A DNA stretch of 64,000 nucleotides from Neostapfia colusana (taxonomy: Eukaryota > Streptophyta > Magnoliopsida > Poales > Poaceae), in NCBI GenBank assembly GCA_030760725.1, contig JASWHV010000011.1, positions 81,507,765 to 81,571,764 of the forward strand, given 5' to 3'. The number at the start of each line of letters is the position of its first letter. Within the stretch, counting starts at the first letter, position 1. Below the pieces are notes generated by a model. It saw nothing but the letters and a program-made list of their open reading frames with translations, ran no database searches and was not told where the DNA came from. The position numbers and the translations under genes were made by a program. Of this stretch, positions 54,579-64,000 are shown one piece after another.

Positions 54579-57500
54579 TGTCACACTCGGTTTCTCCGAA
54601 GAACAACCGAGTGAATATCACATGTATGCCAGGATCATTTTCTCATACATGTGATGACAAATAGTGAAGCATCATTTATTACAAGCCAGGTGTCGAATAT
54701 AAATAAGTCTTACATAGCATACGTCTCGATGGATGATAATAAGTTCATAATATGTAAATAAAACAGCAGCGGAAATATTATTCTTGTGGGCTCCGTCACA
54801 GGCGTTGCCCGGGGGACTCCCTGAACCTAGAATCCTTTTTCGGGTCTGAAGTCTTGGTCATTGAACACCACATCATTCTCTTGACCTGAGCAGCAATATA
54901 AACCAACAAATATGCAAGTTTGAGTACCATTTGTACTCAGCAAGTGTGGGAAAGTTATGTCATGCATGGCTAGAACAAGGAGAGGTTGGACTCATGGTTA
55001 AAGCACTACACAATTAATACCTATTACCTTAGCTTATTAAGCACCTACATTACTACATAGGTGAAATGGTCCCAATCTCCCAACCCATCATCATAATCAA
55101 ATAGCCATAACCTCATTTCCGATATTAAGCTCCCCGCTTAACATCCACAACTTCCAAAGTCATCGTCCTCTAATCATGAATAAGTCCAAGCCGCTCTTGA
55201 CCGTGAGCACGGCTGTCATGAAAGTTTTGACTCTGCAGAGTTTGCATCACTGTACCCACATTTAGTGATTTCATCCCCCGTTGCCGGGTGGACTAGAAGA
55301 ACCTCCATTATGCCAGTGGCTACGAACCACATTCACACTTCCCAGGTGTGTAGCCAGGAGATCACTACGAAGCCTTTACAAAGGGATTCCCGATGAGCAT
55401 GGGCCCACTGAGGTTTCACCCCTAACAGCATACAAGAGGCTCCAACCCCGCTGCAGTGGCCCCCTCTTGAGCCTTGCGGTTCATATGGTAGTCCAGCTGA
55501 CACCTTTTCCCCGCACCATCCAACACACCCATACTACGCCGGGGATACACCTAATTAATTGGCCAAGCTGCCCCATCTCAGCAGTTGGCACGGTAAAGCC
55601 AGGTTACATGCTTCATGAACCGGTCCTTAGGATCCAGGCAAGTACTAAACACAAACCCGAGTCTCGTGCACCTAGCACCAACCAAATCATCCAACTTGCC
55701 TTGATCCCTACCTCTACATAACTCATAACATCTCATTCAAGAGTATGGTAAATAAACTGATGATCTCATATCCCAATTATCCCATTCTAAGCTTGGCTAA
55801 GCACAAGTAATATGAATGAATGACATAATAAAATAAAATCCCATCCCAAGCTACAAGGAAAACAAGGTAATGCAATTCTAGGGAAACTTCCTAGCATGGG
55901 TTTCATATTTCAATTGACAATGCAAATAATTCTATCTACACATCCTAGTATAGGAACAAAGTGGTCAAGGACACTTGCCTTCTTCCTGTTGCTCTGGGAA
56001 TGGAAAGTCTTGTTCTTGGAAGGGAAGAACTTGCTCTGGAGCAGGTTCTACTCATACCATCACACATAGCAAAAGAAAACAACAATCCATAAGACATAGT
56101 TCACACTTTCACTTCATACAAACCACACATTCACATTTATGAAAGTCATTCACATTTCTATGTGTTGTGGTTACTCTATGTGTGTTGATTTTGGGCTTAC
56201 ATGCACTTTTAAATATGTGCATATGATTTCTAACTTTTGTATTCAGATTTATGTTTGCATAATATATATGAATTTCCAATTTGAACAAATTCCTTATATT
56301 CAATTGATACACATCTTAGCTACCAAGTATGCATGGAAGGTATTTTCCTACTCCAAATGGTTTTCAGACCTTCTACCAATCCTAAACTGAATTCTTTGGA
56401 TTTTGGAAACTTCATTTATCATTTTCTAGTTATTCACACTTAGCTTGCTATATTTCCAGATTTATTTCCTATGCCTAAATGTGAACTTTATTAGGAAAAT
56501 AGTAAGACACCTCATCTAAACAGAATAGGTTCTGATCTAAAATATTAAATAATATATTTTTGAACTTCTCCTCTGATGTGAACTATTTTACCAATTTTCA
56601 GAATTATTTCCTAGCCTAAAAATGTATCCCTATAACTAATAAATGTGAACAATCAATTAGACAGATTAATTTCAGCTAAAAATCTATTTTTATCTCACTC
56701 CAAAGTTTTTCCAAGTGCTAGGAAAGTTTAAATTTGAATTTACAATGTCTTTGTCCCATCTTTTAAATTTTAAATACTAATTACATATTCAAATTCCTAA
56801 ATTTAATATCACATAGGGTTAAAAAGGTAAACTCACCCCACTACAGGGTCTATTATATTATTTTAAGAATTTCCAGGGGCCTAACTATGCATAACAGAGG
56901 GGTTTTGCTAATTTTTATTAAGTCCAGGGGCTAAAACTGATTTTTAATTGAATTTACATGAATTTCTGAAGTTCCAGGGGCTAGATCAGATGTTTCCGGG
57001 GCTAGCTCGTATTTTCCGAGATCCCCAGGGGGTAGCGCGTAAGAATCCCGACCTTTATAACGCGGGGCTGACGTGGACCGTCCGATTTAAAACAGACGGC
57101 TGAGATTATAACGTTGAACCGGTACGCGGGGATTTAAATTCTACCGTGCGATTTAAAATAGACGGCGCACAAGCAGCCACGTCGCTCTGACTGAGCGCGG
57201 GCGGCGCTGGCCGGCGGCGCGCGGCGGCGGAAGGCGGTGATCTCGCCGGAAAACTTCGAATCTTCGTCAATTCTTCCTAAAACTGGGATTTCATGGCATA
57301 GATCGGTAGAGGGGAGGTCGGGGATCTCACCTCGGGGTTTTTCTTGAGCTCGGAGGTCCTGGAAGGCGGTCGGCGACGAGGTCCGAGGTGAATTCACGGC
57401 GATGCTCGTCGGCGCTGTGTTTGTGACGCAAACCACTGAGTTTTCTGCACCTGCGTGATTCCCCGGAGGCGGTGGAACACGATCGGCGCGTTAGATCAGA

Positions 57501-58000
57501 GAACCCGAGCAGAGATTGAGAGAAAACGGTGATCGGAGCTTCGGTTCTCACCGGGAGGAAAAACAGCCGATCACGGGTGAAAATCGGGAAGATGCCGGTG
57601 TTTATATAGCCGGGGGAGGGCGACGTTCGGTTGTGATCGAGTTTGCGTTGTCCAGAACCGAAATTCGGCTGGGATAGGCGAGTATCCGGGGTGGTTTTTA
57701 TTCGATGGATAGAGAGGAGCCCCGGTCGGCCGAGCGCGCGCGCGGGAGGAGGAAGAAGATGGCGGGCCCCACACGTCTGTGAGAAGAAAGCGGGGCGCGC
57801 GGCTGTGGGCTGGCGCGGGGGTGAGGTGGGCCGGCTGGTGGATTTCGGCCCACTGGCCGGGGGGGTTTGTTTTTTCTTTTTCTTTTTCTTTTCTATTTTG
57901 AGTTTAATTTGAATTCCAATTTGAATTTGAATTTCTGCACCACATGCAATACGTCCAAAAAATTTTAAATTCCCCTCTTAACAAGTTTTGGAGTGTTACA
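54579..58000 (-). repeat. 3' LTR of Tek-R2
   Basis: 3,422 bp, TGTAACACTCC to GTGTGACA on the minus strand. Its right side joins the integrase end of Tek-R2. Its left side joins the upstream frame of Tek-R1 without any primer site, so it is not Tek-R1's own 5' LTR. AGTCC (54574-54578) is the candidate target duplication. It contains TATATAAA at 57601-57608 and the 69-bp block at 55979-56047. Confidence 0.85.
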
Positions 58001-58044
58001 GCTCTACCCCCCTAAAAAAAATCTCGTCTTCGAGATTGGTGGTT

Positions 58045-59166
58045 CTAGGAAAACAATTCCGGAAACTGTGCCTTAAGCTCGTCTTCTCGCTCCCATGTGG
58101 CTTCCTCTTCCGAGTGATGCTTCCACCGCACCTTGCACATCCGAATTCTTTTATTTCTTGTGAGGCGTTCCATTGTCTCCAAAATCTTAAACGGTTGTTC
58201 GGCATAAGACAGATCTTCAGCTACGTCAACCTCGTTCATGGGTAACATCTCTTCAGGCGTCCTTAGGCATTTCTTGAGCTGTGACACATGGAATACATCA
58301 TGCACGTCCGATAGGCGAGCCGATAATTCTAGTTGATATGTCACTTCGCCTTTCCCCTCCAGAACTTGAAAGGGTCCGATGTATTGAGGTGATAACTTCC
58401 CTTTACCTTGAACCGACGAAGTCCTCGAATAGGGGACACCTTGAGATAGACATAGTCCCCCACGTTGAAAACGAGCTCTCTTCTTCGTACATCGGCATAG
58501 CTCTTTTCTCGTGTCTGTGCTATCCTCAAGTTGTTGCGAATTTCCCTCAACTTTCGCCTCGGCTTCTTGTAGTACTTCGGGTCCAAACACTTTGCTTTCC
58601 CCCGTTTGGTTCCAAAATAGTGGAGTTCTACACTTCCTCCCGTACAAAGCTTCAAACGGTGACATCTCCATACTAGCCTGATAGCTGTTGTTATAGGAGA
58701 ACTCCACATACGGTAAGTTCTTATCCCAACTCCAATTGTTTTTTAGTGCACACGCTCTCAGCATATCTTCAAGGATTTGATTAGTTCTTTCCGTCTGCCC
58801 GTCAGTTTGGGGATGATAGGCAGAACTAAAATTTAGATGAGTTCCCATGGTTTCATGCAACTTCTGCCAGAACCTTGAGGTGAATTGTGTCCCTCGATCT
58901 GACACTATCTTCTTTGGCACTCCATGGAAACTCACGATCCTTGACATGTATAATTCTGCCAATTTGGATCCGCTGTAGCTTTCTTTCATGGGGATGAAAT
59001 GAGCTACCTTGGTTAGCCTGTCGATGATGACCCATATCGAATTGTATCCTGATTGGGTCCTAGGCAATCCCACTATGAAATCCATACCAATTTCTTCCCA
59101 TTTCCATTCAGGCACTTTGAGTGGTTGCAATAATCCCACGGGTCGTTGATGTTCCGCTTTCACCAA
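58045..59166 (-). pseudogene. Integrase core and chromodomain of Tek-R2
   Basis: [77 protein letters not shown] give the intact D, D and E of the core. The C-terminus ends in the chromodomain-like VRWKHHSEEEATWEREDELKAQFPELFS. Two frameshifts about 150 bp apart (58555 and about 58405) cancel each other, leaving ~48 out-of-frame residues (KVEGNSQQLEDSTDTRK...). A TAG at 59167 separates it from the zinc-binding part (CDTC-stop-LVKAEH). Confidence 0.85.
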
Positions 59167-60068
59167 CTAACATGTGTCACATAGGGCAACATGTTCTGCG
59201 ATATCTCGCTTCATGCCATACCACCAATACCTGCTCTTGAGGTCCTGGTACATCTTCGTACTCCCAGGATGAATGGAATAGTCGGAATCGTGAGCCTCCT
59301 TCAAAATCAATTCACGGATCTCCTTTACTTCAGGCACGCAGATTCTTTTCCCGTGCCCCACCGTACCTTGTTCATCCTCTCTGAAACCAGGGGCTTTATT
59401 TTCCTTGATGAGTTGTCTGATTTCTTGTATCTTCTCATCATTCTTTTGACCATCGCGTATGTCTTTCTCTAGTGTGGAGTCCACTTCCATGGCGATGGCT
59501 TCACCACTATTCACCAGGCATAGATTGAGTCTTATAACATCGTCCTTCAATTCTGCAGGCATGTCCTTCAAGCTCAACCTATTGACCTGCACTTTCCGGC
59601 TTAAAGCATCTGCCACGACGTTTGCTTTTCCAGGATGATAGTTGATGCCCACATCAAAGTCATTGATTAGCTCTAACCATCTCCTTTGTCTGAGGTTGAG
59701 ATCTGGCTGTGTGAAAATGTACTTTAAACTCTTATGATCCGTATATGTCTCTGTCCTCTTCCCCATCAAGTAGTGCCGCCAAATTTTCAACGCGTGTACC
59801 ACTGCGGCTAGTTCTAGGTCATGTGTAGGATAGTTCTTCTCGTGTTTCCGGAGCTGCCGGGATGCATAAGCCACGACGTGCCCTTCTTGTATGAGAACAC
59901 ATCCCAACCCGTTTCCAAAGGCATCGCAGTACACCGAAAAGTTCTTCTGCATATCTGGCATAACTAGCACTGGTGCTGTTGTCAATCTTTTCTTTAGCTC
60001 CTGAAAACTCGTCTCGCACTGCGGCGTCCATGTGAATGTGATTCCCTTCTCCAACAGTTTGGTGAGGG
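59167..60068 (-). pseudogene. RNase H and integrase zinc region of Tek-R2
   Basis: Starts inside RT-RNase H at [29 protein letters not shown], then [59 protein letters not shown], and the integrase HHCC region ([26 protein letters not shown]...CDTC). It is open throughout. The open frame continues rightward into the antisense strand of the Tat-3 LTR to 60327, a chance fusion. Confidence 0.85.
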
Positions 60069-60899
60069 TGTCGGTACCTGAGATATGGGGTACCCCCGCG
60101 CACAGGGTAAAATGCCTAAGGTACTCGCCCTTCTCCGCAGGGAGAGCTCCGAAGGCGCCACGCGTCCGGCGGGGCCGGACCTCCCTCTCCTCAGAGGAGA
60201 GCTCCGGGCCCGCCACGTGGCATACAGAAGCCGGACCTCCCCCTCCGCGGGAGAGAGGTCCGAAGACGCCACGCGTCCAGCGGGGCCGGACCTCCCTCTC
60301 CGCAGAGGAGAGCTCCGGGCCCGCCACGTGGCATACAGAGGCCGGACCTCCCCCTCCGCGGGGAGAGGTCCGGAGGCTCCACGTGCCCCGCAGGCCGGAC
60401 CCTTCTCACCTCGGAGAAGGGCTCCGGACCCGCCACGTGGCCAGAAGAACGGTGCTGCCTGCCCCCGACCAGAGGCAACCACCGGCGTAACTACAGATAC
60501 GGTAGATAATAGACAATCTTCCCGGGACCACCTGTCGGGTCCCGGCTTCCCTTGTAAGCCGCCTGAGCCTTGGACTATAAAAGGCTCGGGTAGGCGTCGA
60601 TAGCAAGGGTTCGCACTTTGCAACTCATACGCTAGCCATACACTCACAAGCTGTAACTCACCACCAAGCTCAGGCCTCCGGCCCTGAGCAGCAAGCAATA
60701 CAGCGAGCTCCGTAGCTCGCCGTGGACGTAGGGTTTTACGCTCCGGCGGCCTGAACCACGTAAAACTCGCCGTGTCAAGCTCTCGCTAACTCGTCCATCC
60801 GCGCAAGCTTTCCGCTAGGAGACTAGCCCCGCCGAAAAAAGAACCTCCGCGGGCTGCCCAGTGCAGGCCCGGGGGAAGTGTCGATCGCACACTTCGACA
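60069..60899 (+). repeat. 5' LTR of Tat-3 (shortened)
   Basis: 831 bp, TGTCGGTACC to TTCGACA. It has the G-box array (CACGTG near 60214, 60334, 60379, 60435) and TATAAAAG at 60576. About 240 bp present in other Tat LTRs, including the AATAAA, are missing at about 60468, where CTGCCCCCGACC joins AGAGGCAAC. Confidence 0.85.
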
Positions 60900-60956
60900 T
60901 TTGGCGTGCCAGGTAGGGGGTTTTTCCCCTAGCGCGACGAGTTTCCGCCGACGAAG

Positions 60957-62290
60957 ATGACCAAGCTTCCTTCAGCGGCAAACTCTCCCCCTCCGCGGTC
61001 ACGGCGAACCGTGACCACAGGGGAAAGTACATGATGACACACTCAGGACGGAGTGTGACAGGGCAAGCTGGGAGCCAGCAACTGGCTCTGGCAGCGCCGA
61101 CCCCGGCAATGCAGGCTCCATCCAGCGTCAGGCCTTCAGTAGCGCCGGGCGTACCCGGTGGGGGTGCGCTAGCCGCAGCAAGGGCGCTACTGCGCAATCC
61201 GCCTGCTGGGGACATGCCTCAGGCAGCGACCCAGCAGTGGATTCGCGAGGTAGACCGTCTTGTTGTCGCCGACGCAAACCATTGACTTCGGCGGGGATGA
61301 CGCTCCGACCAACCGGCTGTGTCGCTGACGCGCACGCCAACGGTTGACGGCCAGACGGGGGAGTTCCAGCTCCACCAAGCTTCCGTCGACGGACCTGAGG
61401 ACAGAGCTGGAACGGTGTCACTTAGGCCAAGATGCCTGAGTGTTCCTCGAGCGACGTCAAGAAGGGCGTCGCACTCAAGAGGCTGGCGACAACATGACGT
61501 CGGCCTCGACCCAGCCTGAAGGGCAGATCTTCGCTACGCGAGCTCTGCCCCAGGCATACGTCGCGCAGCATATGCCACAACCATATGCCCTGCATACGGC
61601 GTCCCCGGTCTATAGAGCGGCCTTGCCCATACCGGGGCATACTGTGCCAGCGGAGAACCAGGCGTTCGCGGCGCCGATACCTGCACTGGGAGCCAGCAAC
61701 CGGCTCTGGCAGCGCCGACCCCGGCAATGCAGGCTCCGACCAGCGTCAGGTTTTCAGTAGCGCTGGGTGTACCTAGTGAGGGTGCGCTAGCCGCAGCGAA
61801 GAGCGCTGCTACTCAATATGCCACAGTCGTATGTCCTACGTATGGCGGCCGGAGCATGCGGTGCTCAGCGCGAACCAAGCATTCGCGGCATCTGAACCTG
61901 CAGCGACAGAAGCAGGGTGTGCGGCCCTCGCGCCCCGCCTTCGCTTCACAAAATGGCCGCGCAAGTTTCGGCCGCTCTTGCCTGAGAAGTACGACGGCAG
62001 CATCAACCCGGCGGAATCCCTCCAGAGGCCGGGAAATCCAGAAGCTCGCGGGGCGCTTCCGGAAGGGGAAGCAGCCCCTAGCTGATGCCCCATCCTATAC
62101 TAAGGGAGGGCAACCAGAAGGTCGAGGCCCAAGACGGCGACGACCGCCAGGTGGATTTCCAGGAGCTCCGGCGCGCCGCAAAGGCAGCGCGCAATCATGG
62201 GAGCTCCATCTCCAGTGACGACGAGCACTGGAAGATGCCCTATGACATCTTCGGCGGGTCCGCTGACCCCCCTGTCCAGAAGCATGGCTA
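60957..62290 (+). pseudogene. gag: gag of Tat-3, core deleted and N-terminal part duplicated
   Basis: ATG 60957 (MTKLPSAANSPPPRSRR) to a TGA at about 61032, then pieces of gag in several frames (GAGSQQLALAAPTPAMQAPSSV, RDLRTELER-like, QPYALHTASPVYRAALPIPGH). At 61685-61805 a segment already seen at 61070-61190 is repeated. After KWPRKFRPLLPEKYDGSINPAE (about 61990) the sequence jumps at 62030 to GNPEARGALPEG/REIQKLA, removing roughly 550-600 bp of capsid core. Confidence 0.75.
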
Positions 62291-63021
62291 AGGCCTTGCG
62301 CCGAGCGGTAGCGTCGGTGGCTCCCCTCCCAGGTGCAGTACCGCACCTCAGGTGGATGGGAACCCCCATCAGCTTCGATGACACCGACTGCCCCAGGAAC
62401 ATGGCTGGGGCCAGCCAACTACCGCTCGTGGTGGCCCTTACCATCGCCAACGTGAAGATGTACCACGTTTTGGTGGATGGTGGGGCTGGACTGAACCTCA
62501 TCAGTCACGCAGCCTTCCAGAAGCTGCAGATCCCGATGGCCAAGCTCGCCCCATCAAGCCCGCTCTCAGGGGTAGGGCCGGGACTGGTCGTTCCCTACGG
62601 CCGCATCAGCCTCCCGGTGACCTTTGGGGCACCGGACAGCTACCGGACGGAGTACATTCTGTTCGACGTGGCCGAGATTGCCATGATCGGTAGGCCAGCC
62701 CTGTACCTATTCATGGCAGTAGCCCACTACGGCTATCTTGTCCTGAAGATGCCTACACCAACAGGCGTCCTCAAGGTTTGTGGAGACTGTGCTGCCGCAG
62801 TATTATCCTTGGAAAGGCTTCAGGCGCTTACAGCAACTAGAGCGCCAGCCCTCAGCAGTACAGAACCAAACCAGCTCCACCTAAGTGCACGCCATCGTGC
62901 CTCTACCACCGCACCCCGCGTGCAACCCCTTGATGAGGACGACGTCCCCACAAGGCTCGTCCGAATCAGCGCCGATGCCACCCAGACCACCCGGGTAGCC
63001 GGGGGCCTGGGTAGCATATAG
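62291..63021 (+). pseudogene. Protease region of Tat-3
   Basis: HLRWMGTPISFDDTDCPRNMAG, then the loop LVDGGAGLNLISHAAFQKLQIP, GRISLPVTFGAPDSYRTEYILFDVAE (a few codons lost before AMIGRPALYLF), AHYGYLVLKMPTPTG. The frame is open to TAG 63019-63021, the same codon as the TAG at 10376 in Tat-1. This is the least damaged coding stretch of Tat-3. Confidence 0.8.
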
Positions 63022-63360
63022 GAAGGCGCGCTTGTTGCCCCCCTCCGGCATGAGGTCGATGTGCTGCATGACAGCCATCACCGAGGCCAGAGATCCCTAG
63101 GGAGGTGATGGAGCACTACTTAAAGGTCTTTCCCGACGTCCAGCCGTCCGACGAGACGGAGTGTCCGCCGCTCCTGGCGCTTGGCAAACCGTGTTATTAT
63201 CCCGAAGGCCAGCGAGAAGCTCCAGAAGCGCATCCACTACACCAGTCTCAATAAGGCATGCCCTAAAGACCTATTTTTTCTTCCTATGATAGAGCAAATA
63301 GTAGACTCGATACCAGGCTGTGATATGCTGCACTCCCAAAATGCTTGCTAGGACTCCCAT
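63022..63360 (+). pseudogene. RT N-terminal remnant of Tat-3
   Basis: Pieces matching 10379-10790 of Tat-1: IPREVMEHYLKVFPDVQPS, then SLNKACPKDLFFLPMIEQIVDSIPGCDML. It breaks off before the catalytic YVDD; the remaining RT is absent. Confidence 0.65.
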
Positions 63361-63680
63361 CAGACCCCTGAGTCTGAAGTAGTTGGAGGGCGCCCTTTAC
63401 CTGCTAATCCTGGCGTAAACCGACTCGGCATAGCTAGGGGTCCCGCAAATTTCCGGTCTTCGCGCAATGGCTTTAACCCCATACCACAGTAACCTGTTTC
63501 GCTACCGAGAAGCAAGCACCAGAAGACCAGACCTCGGATCCCCGACACAACCTCCCGGAGGACCAGCAGGACCTCCCGGAGCTCCCGGGACGTCGGTGGA
63601 GCTTCCCGCGAGGTCCAAAGCAACCTGAGGACCCCCTAGTGTCGGGCACCCAGCGATCCCCCTAGGCTAAAAGCTATCCC
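63361..63680 (+). other. Degraded linker of Tat-3
   Basis: No gene is supported. 63525-63625 contains CAACCTCCCGGAGGACCAG-like units related to the 21-bp repeats of Tat-1 (11560-11685), in poor order. Confidence 0.5.
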
Positions 63681-64000
63681 CCACAGCTCCACGCGGCGGG
63701 CGATGCCGCCAAATGGGCGGCGGAACTACTGAAGTTTGATCTAGGTTCCCTTTCCCGTCATACAGACATTAACAGAGCATTAGTTCACTTGTGGCTGAAG
63801 TAGACGCACGCTCAGGGGGCCACGAAGACGATGAAACAGTACCCTGAGCCCTGACCTTCACCAGGCCTTATCGAATGATGTTCGTCGACGGCTCCTCGCG
63901 AAAGCAGGGGGCCGATGCTAGCGTACTGTTCCTCACGCCATCGGGGGAGCAGTCTGGGTATGTGGCGCGTTTCAATTCCAAGGCAACCAACAACATAGCA
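63681..64000 (+). pseudogene. RNase H / second RNase H start of Tat-3, cut by the window end
   Basis: Matches 11980-12290 of Tat-1: AAKWAAELLKFDLGS, then MFVDGSSRKQGADASVLFLTPSGEQSGYVARFNSKATNNIA. It reads FVDGSSRKQGAD where Tat-1 has a stop, so it shows the undamaged form of that motif. Confidence 0.65.

Larger units (their letters stand above)
54579..60068 (-). mobile_element. Tek-R2: 3' half of a minus-strand Tekay element
   Basis: LTR plus integrase and RNase H, interrupted at 60069 by Tat-3; the 5' half lies outside the window. It is most simply an insertion into Tek-R1's upstream frame, because the joined Tek-R1 sequence has no leader or primer site. Confidence 0.8.
60069..64000 (+). 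mobile_element. Tat-3: 5' part of a Tat element inserted in Tek-R2 RNase H
   Basis: LTR (60069-60899), primer site, gag with deletion and duplication, protease, remnants of RT, heptad linker and second RNase H; it runs off the window. Left flank GAGGG (60064-60068) is the candidate target duplication. Much of the gag core, most of RT and part of RNase H are missing, so it was not autonomous in its present form. Confidence 0.85.

Overview
This window is plant nuclear DNA, most likely from a grass with a large, repeat-rich genome. I see no cellular gene, rRNA, tRNA or CRISPR array. Almost all of it is nested and recombined LTR retrotransposons from three lineages: (i) a GC-rich Ty3/gypsy family of the Tat lineage (single gag-pol frame, DGG-type protease, second RNase H, large antisense gene, ~1.1-1.2 kb LTRs, TGGCGCGCCA primer site); (ii) a Ty3/gypsy chromovirus family of the Tekay/Del type (3.4 kb LTRs, initiator-Met primer site TGGTATCAGAGC, chromodomain integrase); (iii) one Ty1/copia element of the SIRE/Maximus type. 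The lineage names rest on motifs I read in the translations, not on a search. The mix of lineages, the GC-rich codons and the CpG-rich LTR segments fit Poaceae; the species cannot be read from the sequence.

Layout. 1-2895: unassigned AT-rich DNA with a GC-rich island. 2896-6842: 3' part of a short Tat element (Tat-A), ending in an LTR (6843-7916) that also serves as the left LTR of Tat-1. 7917-17349: Tat-1 interior, with gag, protease, RT, RNase H, second RNase H, integrase and a full-length antisense gene. 17350-18535: LTR, followed by a primer site, a stub of gag and a 3' LTR fragment (18536-19508). 19509-34731: a copia element (Cop-1), interrupted in gag by Tat-2 (19764-28485, target duplication GAGAC). 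34732-38151: 3' LTR of a minus-strand Tekay element (Tek-R1). Its integrase gene is split by Tek-F (38654-51329, target duplication CATAG). Tek-R1 resumes at 51330-54578 and is interrupted by the 3' half of another minus-strand Tekay element, Tek-R2 (54579-60068). Tek-R2 is in turn interrupted by Tat-3, which runs off the window (60069-64000). The nesting reaches four levels: Cop-1, Tek-R1, Tek-R2, Tat-3.

How the parts relate. Tat-1 is the autonomous-type Tat element (now dead). Tat-2, and apparently Tat-A and Tat-3, are deletion derivatives that keep the LTRs, primer site and parts of gag but have lost much of pol. On the minus strand, Tat-1, Tat-2 and Tat-A carry an antisense gene with its own TATA-like element. 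In Tat-1 and Tat-2 it also has a short GT-AG intron at the same position. In Tat-1 this gene has an N-terminal domain like Pfam Transposase_28; in Tat-2 and Tat-A that domain is cleanly deleted while the start codon is kept.

The most unusual signal is in Tek-F. An extra ~260-codon reading frame lies between the primer site and gag, preceded by a splice-acceptor-like tract. It begins with a short peptide very like the tail of histone H3 (M-x-R-T-A-R-K-S-T). The Tekay LTRs also hold a conserved 69-bp exon-like block and a cluster of hairpins. All full-length reading frames are broken. Most stops can be explained by C-to-T (or G-to-A) change, as expected of silenced, methylated repeats.
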